NCBI RefSeq assembly: GCF_001644645.1
Contig: NZ_CP011390.1
Coordinates: forward strand, 3,034,001 to 3,098,000
From: Flavisolibacter tropicus
Lineage (GTDB): Bacteria > Bacteroidota > Bacteroidia > Chitinophagales > Chitinophagaceae
Length of the DNA stretch: 64,000 nt
Reading direction: 5' to 3'
Under the pieces are notes generated by a model that worked only from the letters and a program-made list of their open reading frames with translations, did no database searches and was not told the origin of the DNA. Shown in pieces: positions 9,444 through 18,553 of this stretch (position 1 is its first letter; every line of letters starts with the position of its first letter). The position numbers were made by a program, and so were the translations under genes.

Positions 9444-9485
9444 GTAAATGCTTATCATGAGCGGCTACGGCGTTTATCAAACGAC

Positions 9486-10340
9486 ATGAGCGCTATTTTC
9501 TTACAACACAACAGTACTTATCAGACCTATGAAAAGACAGGCGAGGCCGGCTTAAGAAAGAATACAGCACAGCAAGCCGATCAAAACGACATATTAGCCA
9601 TGATGGGCGGAGTGGAAAAAGTATCGAAAATGAGCGAAGCAGAAGCCCAGACCGCAGCTATGGCAGCCTACCAAAAGAAGATGGCATCTACAACTGCTGG
9701 CCCCGCAGCCAATGCAAACATGAATGAATTGACGCAGAGCATGAAAGATCCTAAATCAAGAGCGAAGCTCCAGGCAGATTGGAATAACATGAGCGAAGAA
9801 GAAAGGAAAGCCTTTGTAAGATCTAATACAGCTGAAACAATACCCACCAACAATGCGCAATACGCAAAAGTTGGTGCACAGAAAAACAAGGCTAACCAAA
9901 TCATGAATATAACACAGGCATTAGCAGCCATACAACAGGAGGTTATCAACATTAATACCTATTACAGCCAACAGGAAGAAGCCTTTCATCAAAAGTTGCA
10001 ACCCAAGCGGGACAGCCTGAACAAATGGTATTATGAAAAGTATGTGCCTGCTTTAGGAAAAGGATCAACCAATGACCCGGTACAATATGAAAAATACAAA
10101 CAGGAACTAGAACAGCTGGCCAAAAAGGAAACCAACTTTAAAGTTACCAGCTGGCAGGAGCAGTATGCCAAAATAAAACCAATTGTGGCCAGCTTTGAAA
10201 ACAAATACATTGCGGGCCGCACACTGGGTATGCAGCCTGACGAAGATCAATACATAGCTAATGTTACCAATAACCTGATTGGTGTTATGGATGTGCTAGC
10301 CTCTCAGGCAAGCCAGATCACTCCACGGGTTCAGGAATAA
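9486..10340 (+). CDS. main part of an interrupted secreted protein, unknown function
   Basis: A 284-codon frame in the same register as the signal-peptide fragment upstream; only the TAA at 9441 separates them, with 14 sense codons between that TAA and ATG 9486. The protein is hydrophilic and predicted mostly alpha-helical, rich in Gln, Lys, Ala and Glu, with no membrane segment and no family I recognise. A stretch near residues 145-230 has heptad-like spacing suggestive of coiled coil. Because it lacks its own signal peptide, restart at 9486 would leave it in the cytoplasm. A strong hairpin terminator follows. Confidence 0.7.
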   Translation: MSAIFLQHNSTYQTYEKTGEAGLRKNTAQQADQNDILAMMGGVEKVSKMSEAEAQTAAMAAYQKKMASTTAGPAANANMNELTQSMKDPKSRAKLQADWNNMSEEERKAFVRSNTAETIPTNNAQYAKVGAQKNKANQIMNITQALAAIQQEVININTYYSQQEEAFHQKLQPKRDSLNKWYYEKYVPALGKGSTNDPVQYEKYKQELEQLAKKETNFKVTSWQEQYAKIKPIVASFENKYIAGRTLGMQPDEDQYIANVTNNLIGVMDVLASQASQITPRVQE

Positions 10341-10360
10341 AAGTTGGTTTATACATAAAA

Positions 10361-10400
10361 AATAATAAAAGCTTCAACTAGTGTTGAAGCTTTTATTATT
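10361..10400. terminator. bidirectional hairpin terminator
   Basis: Perfect 18-bp inverted repeat (10361-10378 and 10383-10400) around a 4-nt TAGT loop. The stem core is GCTTCAAC/GTTGAAGC and its outer part is A/T-rich, giving a T-rich tail on either strand. It ends the interrupted gene at 10340. Confidence 0.88.
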
Positions 10401-10616
10401 GGCTCCCTTACCCGCTCACCTATTTTTGATCCATTTATGCCCGACTATGCATAGCCATGCCAAAGTGTAGATTGCAACTCTGGCCTACCCAAGTTGAGGA
10501 ATTTCACCTATACACTCACATAACCACCGGTAATCTTTTACAGTATGTTTACCCGTAAAGCAGCATTACTGCTGTGCTGGAATGATTATTACAGAGCTTG
10601 GGGCAAAGCTATACCA

Positions 10617-11372
10617 ATGAGAACACTAGCAGTCCTTGCTCTTGTAAGTCTTTCTATTGCCGGTATTTTAACAGGGTGCCAGAAAGAACTATCTTATGTT
10701 TCTCCCGACAATACCACAACTAAAAATTCGCCACACAGCTTTGCCATTTCTTTCCCACCGGGCACTATAAGTATAGCTTCAGTTGACTCTGTAGTCGTTG
10801 ACTTAATAAATAGCAACGCAGCCAACTACCGGCACCTGACACTCGAAAAAATGGGAACCCGCTTTGTTAGTGTTAGCAAAGTTCCGGAAATGGGCTATGA
10901 TGCCTATATCATTATTTACTTGCATCCTGAAAACACCAACAGTTCTGCTTTGTTATATCACCAGGTTTATGGCGGCGGTAATGAGGCCATCAGTAAAGCA
11001 GCACCTAAAACCCTGACAGATGAAGCAGGCTGGCAATTAATGGGTCGTACGTTCAGCAGAGAAAACGAATTCTTCGCGCTTGTAGGCGTGTCACCCACTA
11101 ATCCGTTGTTATACCTTTTTACAAACGTTCAGAAACGAGATTATATCTATGTCGATAAATCTTACCTGAATAGTGATCAGTCCATTAGTAATGGCTCGTA
11201 TGAATATAGAGCTACAACACCTTTATCGCACCCAATAGCCATCAAAGATGCTTTCCAAACAATGGCCACGCAAATGCAAGGGAAAACCTGGACTACCTTT
11301 AGCAGCATGGCCTTTGTCAGAAATACCGAAACTGCCCAGGAAAATTCCTATTACTTTGAATACATGAAATAA
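10617..11372 (+). CDS. hypothetical lipoprotein
   Basis: Starting at ATG 10617 (MRTLAV), the protein has a type II signal peptide ending in the lipobox LTGC, so Cys21 is the predicted lipidated residue. The longer frame from 10545 would bury this signal behind 24 extra residues and is rejected. The mature part, about 230 aa, looks beta-rich, with no family I recognise. Lipidation suggests periplasmic or outer-membrane anchoring. It stands alone between the terminator at 10361 and msrB. Confidence 0.78.
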   Translation: MRTLAVLALVSLSIAGILTGCQKELSYVSPDNTTTKNSPHSFAISFPPGTISIASVDSVVVDLINSNAANYRHLTLEKMGTRFVSVSKVPEMGYDAYIIIYLHPENTNSSALLYHQVYGGGNEAISKAAPKTLTDEAGWQLMGRTFSRENEFFALVGVSPTNPLLYLFTNVQKRDYIYVDKSYLNSDQSISNGSYEYRATTPLSHPIAIKDAFQTMATQMQGKTWTTFSSMAFVRNTETAQENSYYFEYMK

Positions 11373-11458
11373 CAGTTTCAACACAGCCATCATCGTAAGC
11401 TATCTCCGCTGAGCAAATGGCTTGCGCTTTGCCGTTGTTTAGCATATAAATTCCAACA

Positions 11459-11767
11459 GTGTTTGAAAAGAAGATCGATTTTTCTACAGCCAGCAACAAA
11501 CCGGGCACGTATGTCTGCAGTAGATGCGGCACCCCGTTGTTTGAAGCAGCCAAACAGTTTGATGCGGGCTGTGGCTTTCCTTCTTTCTGGATGCATATGG
11601 GTGAGCAAGTAAGATTAAACCCTTTACATACCTATGGCCGTGAGCGTATCCAATTATTGTGCGACAATTGCGGGCAGCACCTGGGACATCTTTTTGCACA
11701 TAAACAAACGCCTACCCAGCTGCGCTACTGCATCAATGCAGAAGCCATTCAATATAGAGAACACTAA
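11459..11767 (+). CDS. msrB: peptide-methionine (R)-S-oxide reductase
   Basis: Repairs methionine-R-sulfoxide in proteins. The two zinc-binding CxxC pairs are CSRC near residue 20 and CDNC near residue 68, and the catalytic Cys is in RYCINAEAIQY near the C-terminus. GCGFPSFW is the conserved core. At 102 aa it is shorter than the usual 130-150. An in-frame stop lies 12 nt upstream of the GTG at 11459, so translation must begin at this GTG or later. The N-terminal helix of typical MsrB is therefore missing, though the catalytic parts are complete. Confidence 0.85.
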   Translation: MFEKKIDFSTASNKPGTYVCSRCGTPLFEAAKQFDAGCGFPSFWMHMGEQVRLNPLHTYGRERIQLLCDNCGQHLGHLFAHKQTPTQLRYCINAEAIQYREH

Positions 11768-11820
11768 GCTATTCAACAGCTGACCAGCAACTGGCACACT
11801 ATTTTAAGAATTCTACCACT

Positions 11821-13323
11821 ATGGCAAAGAACATTACAAATGCAGATGTGGTGCTGATTGGTGCCGGTATAATGAGTGCTACCTTGGGTATGTTGTTAAA
11901 ACAACTACAGCCGAACCTTACTATTGAAATTTTTGAACGGCTGAATAGCGCAGCAGCTGAAAGTTCCGATGCCTGGAACAATGCCGGCACCGGCCATTCT
12001 GCCTTTTGCGAGTTGAACTATACACCCGAAAAAGAGGACGGCTCCATCGATACGAAGAAGGCTGTAAAAATTGCTGAATCGTTTGAAGTATCTAAGCAGT
12101 TCTGGGCCCACCTGGTAGAGAACAATATTATCAAGCTACCTAAAACGTTTATACATCCTATACCTCACATGAGTTTTGTTTGGGGTGAAAAGAATGTAAA
12201 CTACCTGCGCAAGCGCTACGATGCTTTACAGGAGTGCCACCTCTTTCGTGAAATGGTTTATTCAGAAGATCCGCAACAAATTGAAGAATGGGTTCCGCTG
12301 GTAATGGATGGTCGTGAATCAGAAGGGCCTGTAGCAGCAACCAAAATGGACCTGGGTACCGATGTCAACTTTGGCGCGCTTACCCACAGCATATTTGATT
12401 GCCTGACCAAACGCGAAGGTGTAGGTCTTCACTTTGACCATGAAGTGTTGGATATAGACAAAGAAGATGGACTCTGGCATATTCGTGTAAAGAACGAGGA
12501 AACAGGAAACAAACATACCGTTCAGGCCAAGTTTGTATTTATTGGTGCGGGAGGGGGCTCATTGCCACTCTTACTTAAATCAGGCATTCCGGAAGCAAAA
12601 GGCTATGGAGGCTTTCCAGTTAGCGGTCAATGGCTGCGCTGTACAAACGAAGAAGTGATTCAACAACACCTCGCCAAAGTATATGGCACGGCAGCAGTAG
12701 GCTCACCACCCATGTCGGTACCCCACCTGGATACCCGCTGGATCAAGGGCAAACGTGAACTTCTTTTTGGGCCTTACGCTGGCTTTACAACTAAGTTTTT
12801 AAAAAACGGATCAGTACTGGATCTGTTTAAGTCTATCAAGCTCAGCAATATTCGACCCATGCTATCGGCGGGCATACACAACATTCCGTTGACGAAATAC
12901 CTGATTGAACAGGTGCGCCTTACCCCTGAAGCAAGGCTGGATGCCTTGCAAGAGTATTACCCTGAAGCTGAAATGGAAGACTGGAAATTAGAAGAGGCCG
13001 GGTATCGCGTACAGGTGATCAAAAAGGATGAAGAAGAAGGCGGCATTCTTGAGTTTGGAACCGAAGTAGTTAGTGCTACGGATGGCAGTATTGCTGCCCT
13101 ATTAGGCGCCTCGCCGGGTGCCTCTACGGCAGTATCAATTATGCTAGATCTCCTGCAACGTTGTTTCCCTGAAAAGGCCAAAACAAAAGAATGGCAGACC
13201 AAGCTACAGCAGATGATTCCTTCGTACGGCAAATCGCTGGCAAAAGATGAACAACTCCTACAAGAAGTACGGGAACATACAGGAAGGATTTTAAAGCTGT
13301 GTACAGCACCTGTAGAAGCTTAA
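11821..13323 (+). CDS. mqo: malate:quinone oxidoreductase
   Basis: Peripheral-membrane FAD enzyme that oxidises malate to oxaloacetate and passes electrons to the quinone pool, bypassing NAD-linked malate dehydrogenase. The FAD dinucleotide motif VVLIGAGIMSATLG is at about 11-24, and AWNNAGTGHSAFCELNYTP near 50-68 and the C-terminal LLGASPGASTAVSIML are strong family signatures. At 500 aa it has full family length. It lies 53 bp after msrB on the same strand and could be cotranscribed with it. Confidence 0.95.
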   Translation: MAKNITNADVVLIGAGIMSATLGMLLKQLQPNLTIEIFERLNSAAAESSDAWNNAGTGHSAFCELNYTPEKEDGSIDTKKAVKIAESFEVSKQFWAHLVENNIIKLPKTFIHPIPHMSFVWGEKNVNYLRKRYDALQECHLFREMVYSEDPQQIEEWVPLVMDGRESEGPVAATKMDLGTDVNFGALTHSIFDCLTKREGVGLHFDHEVLDIDKEDGLWHIRVKNEETGNKHTVQAKFVFIGAGGGSLPLLLKSGIPEAKGYGGFPVSGQWLRCTNEEVIQQHLAKVYGTAAVGSPPMSVPHLDTRWIKGKRELLFGPYAGFTTKFLKNGSVLDLFKSIKLSNIRPMLSAGIHNIPLTKYLIEQVRLTPEARLDALQEYYPEAEMEDWKLEEAGYRVQVIKKDEEEGGILEFGTEVVSATDGSIAALLGASPGASTAVSIMLDLLQRCFPEKAKTKEWQTKLQQMIPSYGKSLAKDEQLLQEVREHTGRILKLCTAPVEA

Positions 13324-13446
13324 CACTATTTAATAAAAGAGCTGCCGCTTCGGCGCATTAACAAGACCTTAGCAGGCAACTCGACAGGATTCCTGACTTT
13401 AACACCATGTTGCGGGCCATTGCACATTCTTTGCTCTATAAGAGGC

Positions 13447-13824
13447 ATGACAACAAAAAGAATATTGATTGTTTCAGGCATTAACCACGAAAGGCTTGGC
13501 ACCTGGAATCAACTTAAAAATACAGAGACCAAAATCGTTCATACTGATGAAAACGCTATTGAAATGGCCCAACGTCAAGGCTTTGACGTCGTTGTAATTG
13601 ATTATAACGATATCAATATCAATCACAAGAAGTTGAGCGCCGTACTTCCTATCTTATTACCAGAAGTACAATTGTTTAGTTATAAAGGCGAAACACCTGA
13701 CGACTTGGAAGCGCGTGTCAATGCCTACTTTATCCAAAAACGTAATGAACGGATCAAACGCTGGTTGGTTCTGAACGATAGCACACCCAGAAGCGGGCAG
13801 CTTCCTGCATTTTCTGCCAACTAG
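13447..13824 (+). CDS. small receiver-like hypothetical protein
   Basis: A 125-residue protein begun at ATG 13447 (MTTKRI). The alternation of hydrophobic strands and amphipathic helices, with VVVIDYND near residue 52 where a phosphoacceptor Asp would sit, resembles a degenerate response-regulator receiver fold. The acidic pair usual after strand 1 is missing (VSGINHE instead), so canonical phosphorylation is doubtful. The resemblance is inferred by eye only. Confidence 0.6.
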   Translation: MTTKRILIVSGINHERLGTWNQLKNTETKIVHTDENAIEMAQRQGFDVVVIDYNDININHKKLSAVLPILLPEVQLFSYKGETPDDLEARVNAYFIQKRNERIKRWLVLNDSTPRSGQLPAFSAN

Positions 13825-13915
13825 TAGAACTAGGATTGGTGGGATTATTAGGATTAGGCGGAAACGGATAGTTGCATACGCTAAAATAGAATTCCATTAG
13901 TGTAAACTAATTGAC

Positions 13916-13941
13916 AAAGGCCTGCATAAAACGCAGGCCTT
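13916..13941. terminator. stem-loop, possible terminator
   Basis: AAGGCCTGC / GCAGGCCTT (13917-13925 and 13933-13941), a perfect 9-bp stem with a 7-nt loop, about 90 nt after the stop at 13824. The tail on the plus strand is only weakly T-rich, so it may act as an mRNA-stabilising hairpin instead. Confidence 0.5.
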
Positions 13942-13984
13942 CATCGTTCATATAACGCGTATGTATATATGCTTTTTATTTACC

Positions 13985-14294
13985 TTCTCCTTCAATAATC
14001 AATAACTATTCATTACTAATCATTGATTATTGAGCGTTGAGCATTGAACATTTCCTTCTCTCCTTACTCATCACTCATTATTCTTCCTTCCTTGTTCCTT
14101 GTTCAATATTCCCTCCTTGTCAACTTCTCAACTTGTTAACCTGTCAACCCCATTAGCTAATCTTCACATCAGCTAATCAGCTAATTCTCTCCATTTCTCC
14201 CTGCCCCTGTGTCTCCGTGGTTCCTCCCTCTCCGCGCCAAAGGCGCACCCAGCGTTCTCAGCGCCTCTGCGTGAAATAAATAGCGCGAAGCGCT
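13985..14294 (-). repeat. intergenic low-complexity repeat block (copy 2)
   Basis: Gene-free stretch with the units of the 8.1-8.5 kb block: ATTGAGCGTTGAGCATTGAA at 14031-14050, CTTGTTCCTTGTTCA near 14091, AACTTGTTAACCTGTCAAC near 14128, then the CTCCGTGGTTCC and GCGCCTCTGCGTGAAA units near 14214-14276. It ends with the hairpin AGCGC-GAA-GCGCT (14282-14294) two bases beyond the kinase stop codon. On the kinase strand the order hairpin, then CGCAGAGGCGC, matches the order after the WYL gene. Confidence 0.8.
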
Positions 14295-14296
14295 CT

Positions 14297-16306
14297 CTAC
14301 GCTGTTCGCACCGGCAACAATATCTTAAACGTAGCGCCTTCATCGGGTATTCCTTCTGCCCGAATATAACCGCAGTGATTCTCTACTACCCGCTGCACTA
14401 TAGCTAGTCCAATACCTGTGCCAGCATACTCAGTGCGGTGCTGCGGCAGACGCTGAAAGATCTTAAAGATCTGTGTAGCCTGCTCTTGAGTAAAGCCTTG
14501 TCCATTATCCTTTAACTCAATTAGCCAGAAAGGCTTCTCGCTTTCTTGCGGAGCCAATACAAAGCCAGTGTCTTTACCAACAACTGCTTTTGAAACAATA
14601 GTAATATGCGGCCTTACATCCGGGCGACTATATTTCAGCGAGTTGCTTAAAAGGTTTTGAAACAGTTGTTGCAGGTGCAAGCTGTCGCCTTTTATTTTAC
14701 CTAATCCCTCCAGCCATATCACGGCATCTCGCTCACTGATGGCTACTTCCAGGTCATTAAGTACTTCACCTATCAGTTGGTTCAGATCCACCTCCTCAAA
14801 AGCATCCCGATTTGCACCACCTACCTCGGCAAAGATCAAGAGATCCTGTATCAGGCGGCGCATGCGTTTACCCGAAGTTTTAATGCGTTCAATAAAACCA
14901 AAGGCCTCATCATTCAGTGTATCACCATAGCGCTCTTCAAACTTTTCTGCATAGAGCATGATCTTGCGTAGTGGTTCTTGCAAGTCGTGTGAGGCTGCAT
15001 GAGCAAACTGCTCCAAACTGGCATTGGAACGTTTAAGATCGGCAATGGAAGCTTCCAGTTCCCGCTGAGCATGCTGTAAGGCTGTATGATCGGTAAGAGA
15101 TACTAATATCTCGTCATCGATCTTGGCTACCTGCAGGTTAAAATACACATCATAGCCATCTTCATAATGGAAATCAAATTGGCTGCAGGTACCATTCTCA
15201 TAACAGTCTTTATAGATCTCAAACAAGCCATTGGTTTTGTAGGCCGGAAAGTAAGTACTGGCTAATTGTCCACTAAGCGATTCCGCTGCTTGTCCAATAT
15301 AAGTACCAATGGTTTGATTAACAATGCACATGCGAAAATCTACAATCTCACCCTGCTCATCATACACCGGCTTAAAGGTTTGTATGCCACTGTGCGAGGT
15401 ACTGATTACCGCCTCAAAACGCTTAGCTAGTCGCTCTACCTCCTCCTTAGCACGCTTCATCTCGGTAATATCCGTTACCATTTCTACAATGCCATTCTCA
15501 CCCAGTTTGGTAATAGCAATCAGGTACCACTTGTTAATATCATCACCTTCATAAAAGGCCTCTTTGATAATGGTCTCCCCTGTTTCTATCACCTGGCATT
15601 TTAGCTCAAACAAGCCATTGGCTTTTGCAAGCGGCAGCATGGCGGAATAACTCTTTCCAATTACATCTTCTTCTTTCTTGCCAATAATACGGGCAAAGGT
15701 TTCATTGAGTTTCAAAAAGCGAAAGTCAATGATCTCACCTTCTTCATCACGCACAGCCTCCAGTGCAAACAAACCATTGATCGTAGCATTCAGCATACTT
15801 GCAATAAAGCCGGCTTGCTGTTCTTTCTCTTTTTTAGATTGTACTTCACGCGTTATATCTCTAGCCATGGTCAGAATGCCCTTGCCTACGCGTGTACACA
15901 GTAAGTTGTAATGATGTTCTGTAGAAGGATCGTAGTAACGCTTCTCCGCCTTTCCGCCGGTTTCATATACCTGTGCTAACAGGTTGAACCAGGAAGCCTT
16001 CAGTGTACTGTCCTTATATACGTTATTAAATATTTGTTGACTTAATAATTGTTCTTTACGAATGTTGAACGTGTCAGCTGCTTCCTTGTTGACATACCCC
16101 ACTTCAAAATCAATAATCGTATGCGGCTCTTGTACTTCACTCCATACAGGCAAGTAAAGCACTACTGGCTCCAGCAAATGATCAAGAAGCTCTACCGCAC
16201 ATTCGTGGGCGTTAATTTTCTGGTGAAAACCGACATCTTTTATAGGACCGGTATCTAGGGGATAGGTGGCATAGCCTTCAATGCCTGTCTCCTGACTGTG
16301 GTTCAT
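14297..16306 (-). CDS. multi-PAS sensor histidine kinase
   Basis: A 669-residue kinase with no predicted membrane segment, so probably a cytoplasmic sensor. Three PAS-like modules span roughly residues 35-165, 170-290 and 300-415, each ending in an LTMARDIT, MVTDITEMKRA or VSLTDHT type segment. A coiled linker (LEASIADLKRSNASLEQFA) leads to the phosphoacceptor helix AASHDLQEPLRK and the ATPase domain with QNLLSNSLKYS (N box), DNGQGF (G1) and GTGIGLAIV (G2). Start is ATG 16306. No regulator gene is adjacent; partner and signal are unknown. Confidence 0.9.
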   Translation of the reverse strand: MNHSQETGIEGYATYPLDTGPIKDVGFHQKINAHECAVELLDHLLEPVVLYLPVWSEVQEPHTIIDFEVGYVNKEAADTFNIRKEQLLSQQIFNNVYKDSTLKASWFNLLAQVYETGGKAEKRYYDPSTEHHYNLLCTRVGKGILTMARDITREVQSKKEKEQQAGFIASMLNATINGLFALEAVRDEEGEIIDFRFLKLNETFARIIGKKEEDVIGKSYSAMLPLAKANGLFELKCQVIETGETIIKEAFYEGDDINKWYLIAITKLGENGIVEMVTDITEMKRAKEEVERLAKRFEAVISTSHSGIQTFKPVYDEQGEIVDFRMCIVNQTIGTYIGQAAESLSGQLASTYFPAYKTNGLFEIYKDCYENGTCSQFDFHYEDGYDVYFNLQVAKIDDEILVSLTDHTALQHAQRELEASIADLKRSNASLEQFAHAASHDLQEPLRKIMLYAEKFEERYGDTLNDEAFGFIERIKTSGKRMRRLIQDLLIFAEVGGANRDAFEEVDLNQLIGEVLNDLEVAISERDAVIWLEGLGKIKGDSLHLQQLFQNLLSNSLKYSRPDVRPHITIVSKAVVGKDTGFVLAPQESEKPFWLIELKDNGQGFTQEQATQIFKIFQRLPQHRTEYAGTGIGLAIVQRVVENHCGYIRAEGIPDEGATFKILLPVRTA

Positions 16307-16384
16307 AGACTTTAAATATACCAATACTTATTAACATATAATAGAGTGAAGCACTGCAGGAAGAACGGTTTCTTAGATCTTGCT

Positions 16385-16700
16385 TCTATCACCCTGAACT
16401 TGATCCTGAGCCTGTCGAAGGAAGGGGAAACTTGCACCCACAAACTGTTTGTATGCAGTAACGCCTCTGGCATTCCTCGCCCGTCGAAGGAGGCGTCAGC
16501 GCTAACCTTAAAAGGGAGCCTAACCCATGGAAACACTTCCCTAAAATCCCAAACTAATGTCTTCCTAATCCCTAATTCTCAATTCCATCTCTCTTCATTG
16601 AACATTGAGTATTGAAAGTTGAGCATTGAACATTTCCTCACTTCTATATTCATCATTCCTTGTTCCTTGTTCATTATTCCCTTGTTCCTTGCCTACTCCC
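16385..16700. repeat. repeat-rich intergenic segment
   Basis: Part of a 784-bp gap. CACCCTGAACTTGATCCTGA and CCTGTCGAAGG at 16390-16422 resemble a short repeat common in many bacterial genomes, and a CCGTCGAAGG echo follows near 16482. From 16594 there is another copy of the CATTGAACATTGAGTATTGA / GAGCATTGAACATTTC / CTTGTTCCTTGTTCATTATTCC family seen at 8.3 and 14.0 kb. No gene is supported here. Confidence 0.7.
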
Positions 16701-16715
16701 CCTCTGTCCCTTCAT

Positions 16716-16830
16716 GGTTACTCCGTATAAAAGACTAGGTTACTCCGTATGGCAGCCTACTTAACTCCGTACCTCACCCGTACCTCACCCCTACTACAGC
16801 CCTACCTCACCCGTACATTAGACCGTACCA
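16716..16830. repeat. short degenerate direct repeats (CCGTA units)
   Basis: GGTTACTCCGTAT occurs exactly twice, at 16716-16728 and 16738-16750 (22-bp offset). It is followed by a run of degenerate CCGTACCTCAC units from about 16768 to 16830 with spacings near 11 bp. The block is free of open frames. Function unknown. Confidence 0.65.
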
Positions 16831-17047
16831 GGTTATCTATTCATCGTTAGAAACGCTTAGGAAATAGTATAGAAAAGTATAATAAGAAGGGCTGGAAATG
16901 CCTTCAAAGAGAAGCAGTTAAAGATACAAAAAACAAATCCTAAAACGCTACAGCACAGAACCGATTACATCAAATCGTGAAGAGACATTTAGATTATTAC
17001 ACAAAGTTAAAATCCCATAACAACCTACCATTAGTCGGACCATCTGC

Positions 17048-17055
17048 TATCTTTA
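17048..17055 (+). promoter_or_regulatory. candidate -7 promoter box
   Basis: TATCTTTA, one mismatch from the Bacteroidota -7 consensus TAnnTTTG, 36 nt before the start at 17091. No clear TTTG -33 box was seen. Confidence 0.4.
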
Positions 17056-17090
17056 ATGAATCAAAACGATAACAACCAAAACAGTGCTTC

Positions 17091-17672
17091 ATGATGAGAA
17101 AGCTCTACCTATTTGTCACCTTGCTTTTTTCTATTAGCAGCTTTGCCCAAGACTATAAAGCCATTCAGCAAAAGTTGGAGACCATGTATGAAACCGATCA
17201 GCGATATCGTATTATCCTTGACTCGTTGTTTACCAAGGCCAAACTGGAGTGGAGTGATCCGCAGATACAAAAGTGGGTTCCTATTGCACAACAGCAAGAC
17301 TCGATCAACCTGGCAGAAACCCGCACCTTACTAGATCAGTATGGCTGGCTGGGTGTTGACCAGATTGGGAAAAAGGCCAACGAGAGTTTATTCCTCATTA
17401 TACAGCATGCCGACAGCAGCGTTATTCATAAATACTTCCCACTATTGGCACAGTCTTACGAGCTCGGGCAAACACCAGCCAAGTACTACGCCCTGATGCT
17501 CGACCGCCTGCTTACCGATCTGGGGCAAAAGCAAGTCTTTGGCACACAGTTCAAAAAAGAGAATGGACGCTTTGTTACATTCCCCTTACAAGATGAAAAA
17601 GGGGTAGAACAGCGCCGCCAGCGCGTAGGATTAGAGCCGCTGGCCAAACAATTAAAAGAGCTGAACGGCTAA
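17091..17672 (+). CDS. DUF6624 family secreted protein
   Basis: Protein of 193 aa with a signal peptide (residues 1-20, ending SSFAQ). The mature part has the DUF6624 pattern: LLDQYGWLGVDQIGKKANESLFLIIQHAD near residue 82, then YFPLLAQSYELGQ and YALMLDRLLTDLGQKQVFGTQF near 125-160. The family is conserved but its biochemical role is unknown. Its stop overlaps the stop of the convergent gene by 4 nt. Confidence 0.8.
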   Translation: MMRKLYLFVTLLFSISSFAQDYKAIQQKLETMYETDQRYRIILDSLFTKAKLEWSDPQIQKWVPIAQQQDSINLAETRTLLDQYGWLGVDQIGKKANESLFLIIQHADSSVIHKYFPLLAQSYELGQTPAKYYALMLDRLLTDLGQKQVFGTQFKKENGRFVTFPLQDEKGVEQRRQRVGLEPLAKQLKELNG

Positions 17673-18394
17673 GCTTTCAAGTCTTTTAAAAACTCAATCA
17701 GACGTTGCACATCGGCTTCTTTTTGGAAGTTAACAGGATTGTCTTTTAAATAAGCAGACACTTCCTTTTCTTTTTTGGAATAGAGATAGAGCACGTTCTT
17801 TTTATTAAGTAGCTTGAAATGTCCATATCGATCACCTATAAAGTAGATCGTTTTTTCACGGTAGGTGAGTATCTCCTGGGCTACAACAGATTTAAAGCCT
17901 TGATTGGTTACTATCGTTGTATGCGTATCAATAGCGTTCTGGGCTACTGTTCCAAAGGCGCCTACCTTTTCCCGGTTGCTCAACTCCAAATACGTTTGTT
18001 TGGCTACAGTGGAGGAAAACTCTACAACTTTTTGCAAGTAACCCTGGGAGTAATAAAAAGTATCCGGCCCAATGACGACCTTTTCAATTTCCTTTTCATT
18101 GTCCAATGTCAAGGTATCGCCTTTGGGATCAATGAACTGCATTTCGCCTGTAAGACGGTTATAATTGAGCACCCCACTTCCATAATTGCCCCCTTTGTAG
18201 AATACTTCGCCTTGCATAAACTTGTGGTACTGATACAGGCCACCATTGCTTAGCAGTGCATCACTTACTCTTTCTCCGGGATTTACTTTGTATACTTTGA
18301 CATTGTGCCCAGAACTGTCTTCAGGGCTTTTAATTTCTTGCGCCTTTACTATAGAAACAGCAAACGCAAGCAGCAGTAAAAAAGCAGTACGCAT
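17669..18394 (-). CDS. hypothetical secreted protein
   Basis: A 241-residue protein with a signal peptide (1-18, ending IVKAQ). The mature region is beta-rich up to about residue 130, with a repeated Gly/Tyr pattern (GEVFYKGGNYGSGVLNYN), then a mixed, charged C-terminal part rich in Lys. I recognise no family. It converges on the DUF6624 gene with a 4-nt overlap of stop codons (17669-17672), leaving no room for a terminator between them. Confidence 0.7.
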   Translation of the reverse strand: MRTAFLLLLAFAVSIVKAQEIKSPEDSSGHNVKVYKVNPGERVSDALLSNGGLYQYHKFMQGEVFYKGGNYGSGVLNYNRLTGEMQFIDPKGDTLTLDNEKEIEKVVIGPDTFYYSQGYLQKVVEFSSTVAKQTYLELSNREKVGAFGTVAQNAIDTHTTIVTNQGFKSVVAQEILTYREKTIYFIGDRYGHFKLLNKKNVLYLYSKKEKEVSAYLKDNPVNFQKEADVQRLIEFLKDLKA

Positions 18395-18484
18395 GGCAAG
18401 GAGATTTACGCACTCCTAATTTACAATTATTCAGCAGGAATATTAGTTAACAACCAACTAGACACCTCCCCTCGCAACCAAACA

Positions 18485-18528
18485 TAAAAAAACAGGGTTG
18501 GTAAGAGCGCCCAAGCCCGCCAACCCTG
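18485..18528 (-). terminator. intrinsic terminator after the head-GIN gene
   Basis: Perfect 9-bp stem CAGGGTTGG / CCAACCCTG (18493-18501 and 18520-18528). On the minus strand it is followed by a T run (plus-strand A run at 18486-18492), 25 nt beyond the stop at 18554. Confidence 0.85.
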
Positions 18529-18553
18529 CCACGTTTACATGAAAAGATTATGA

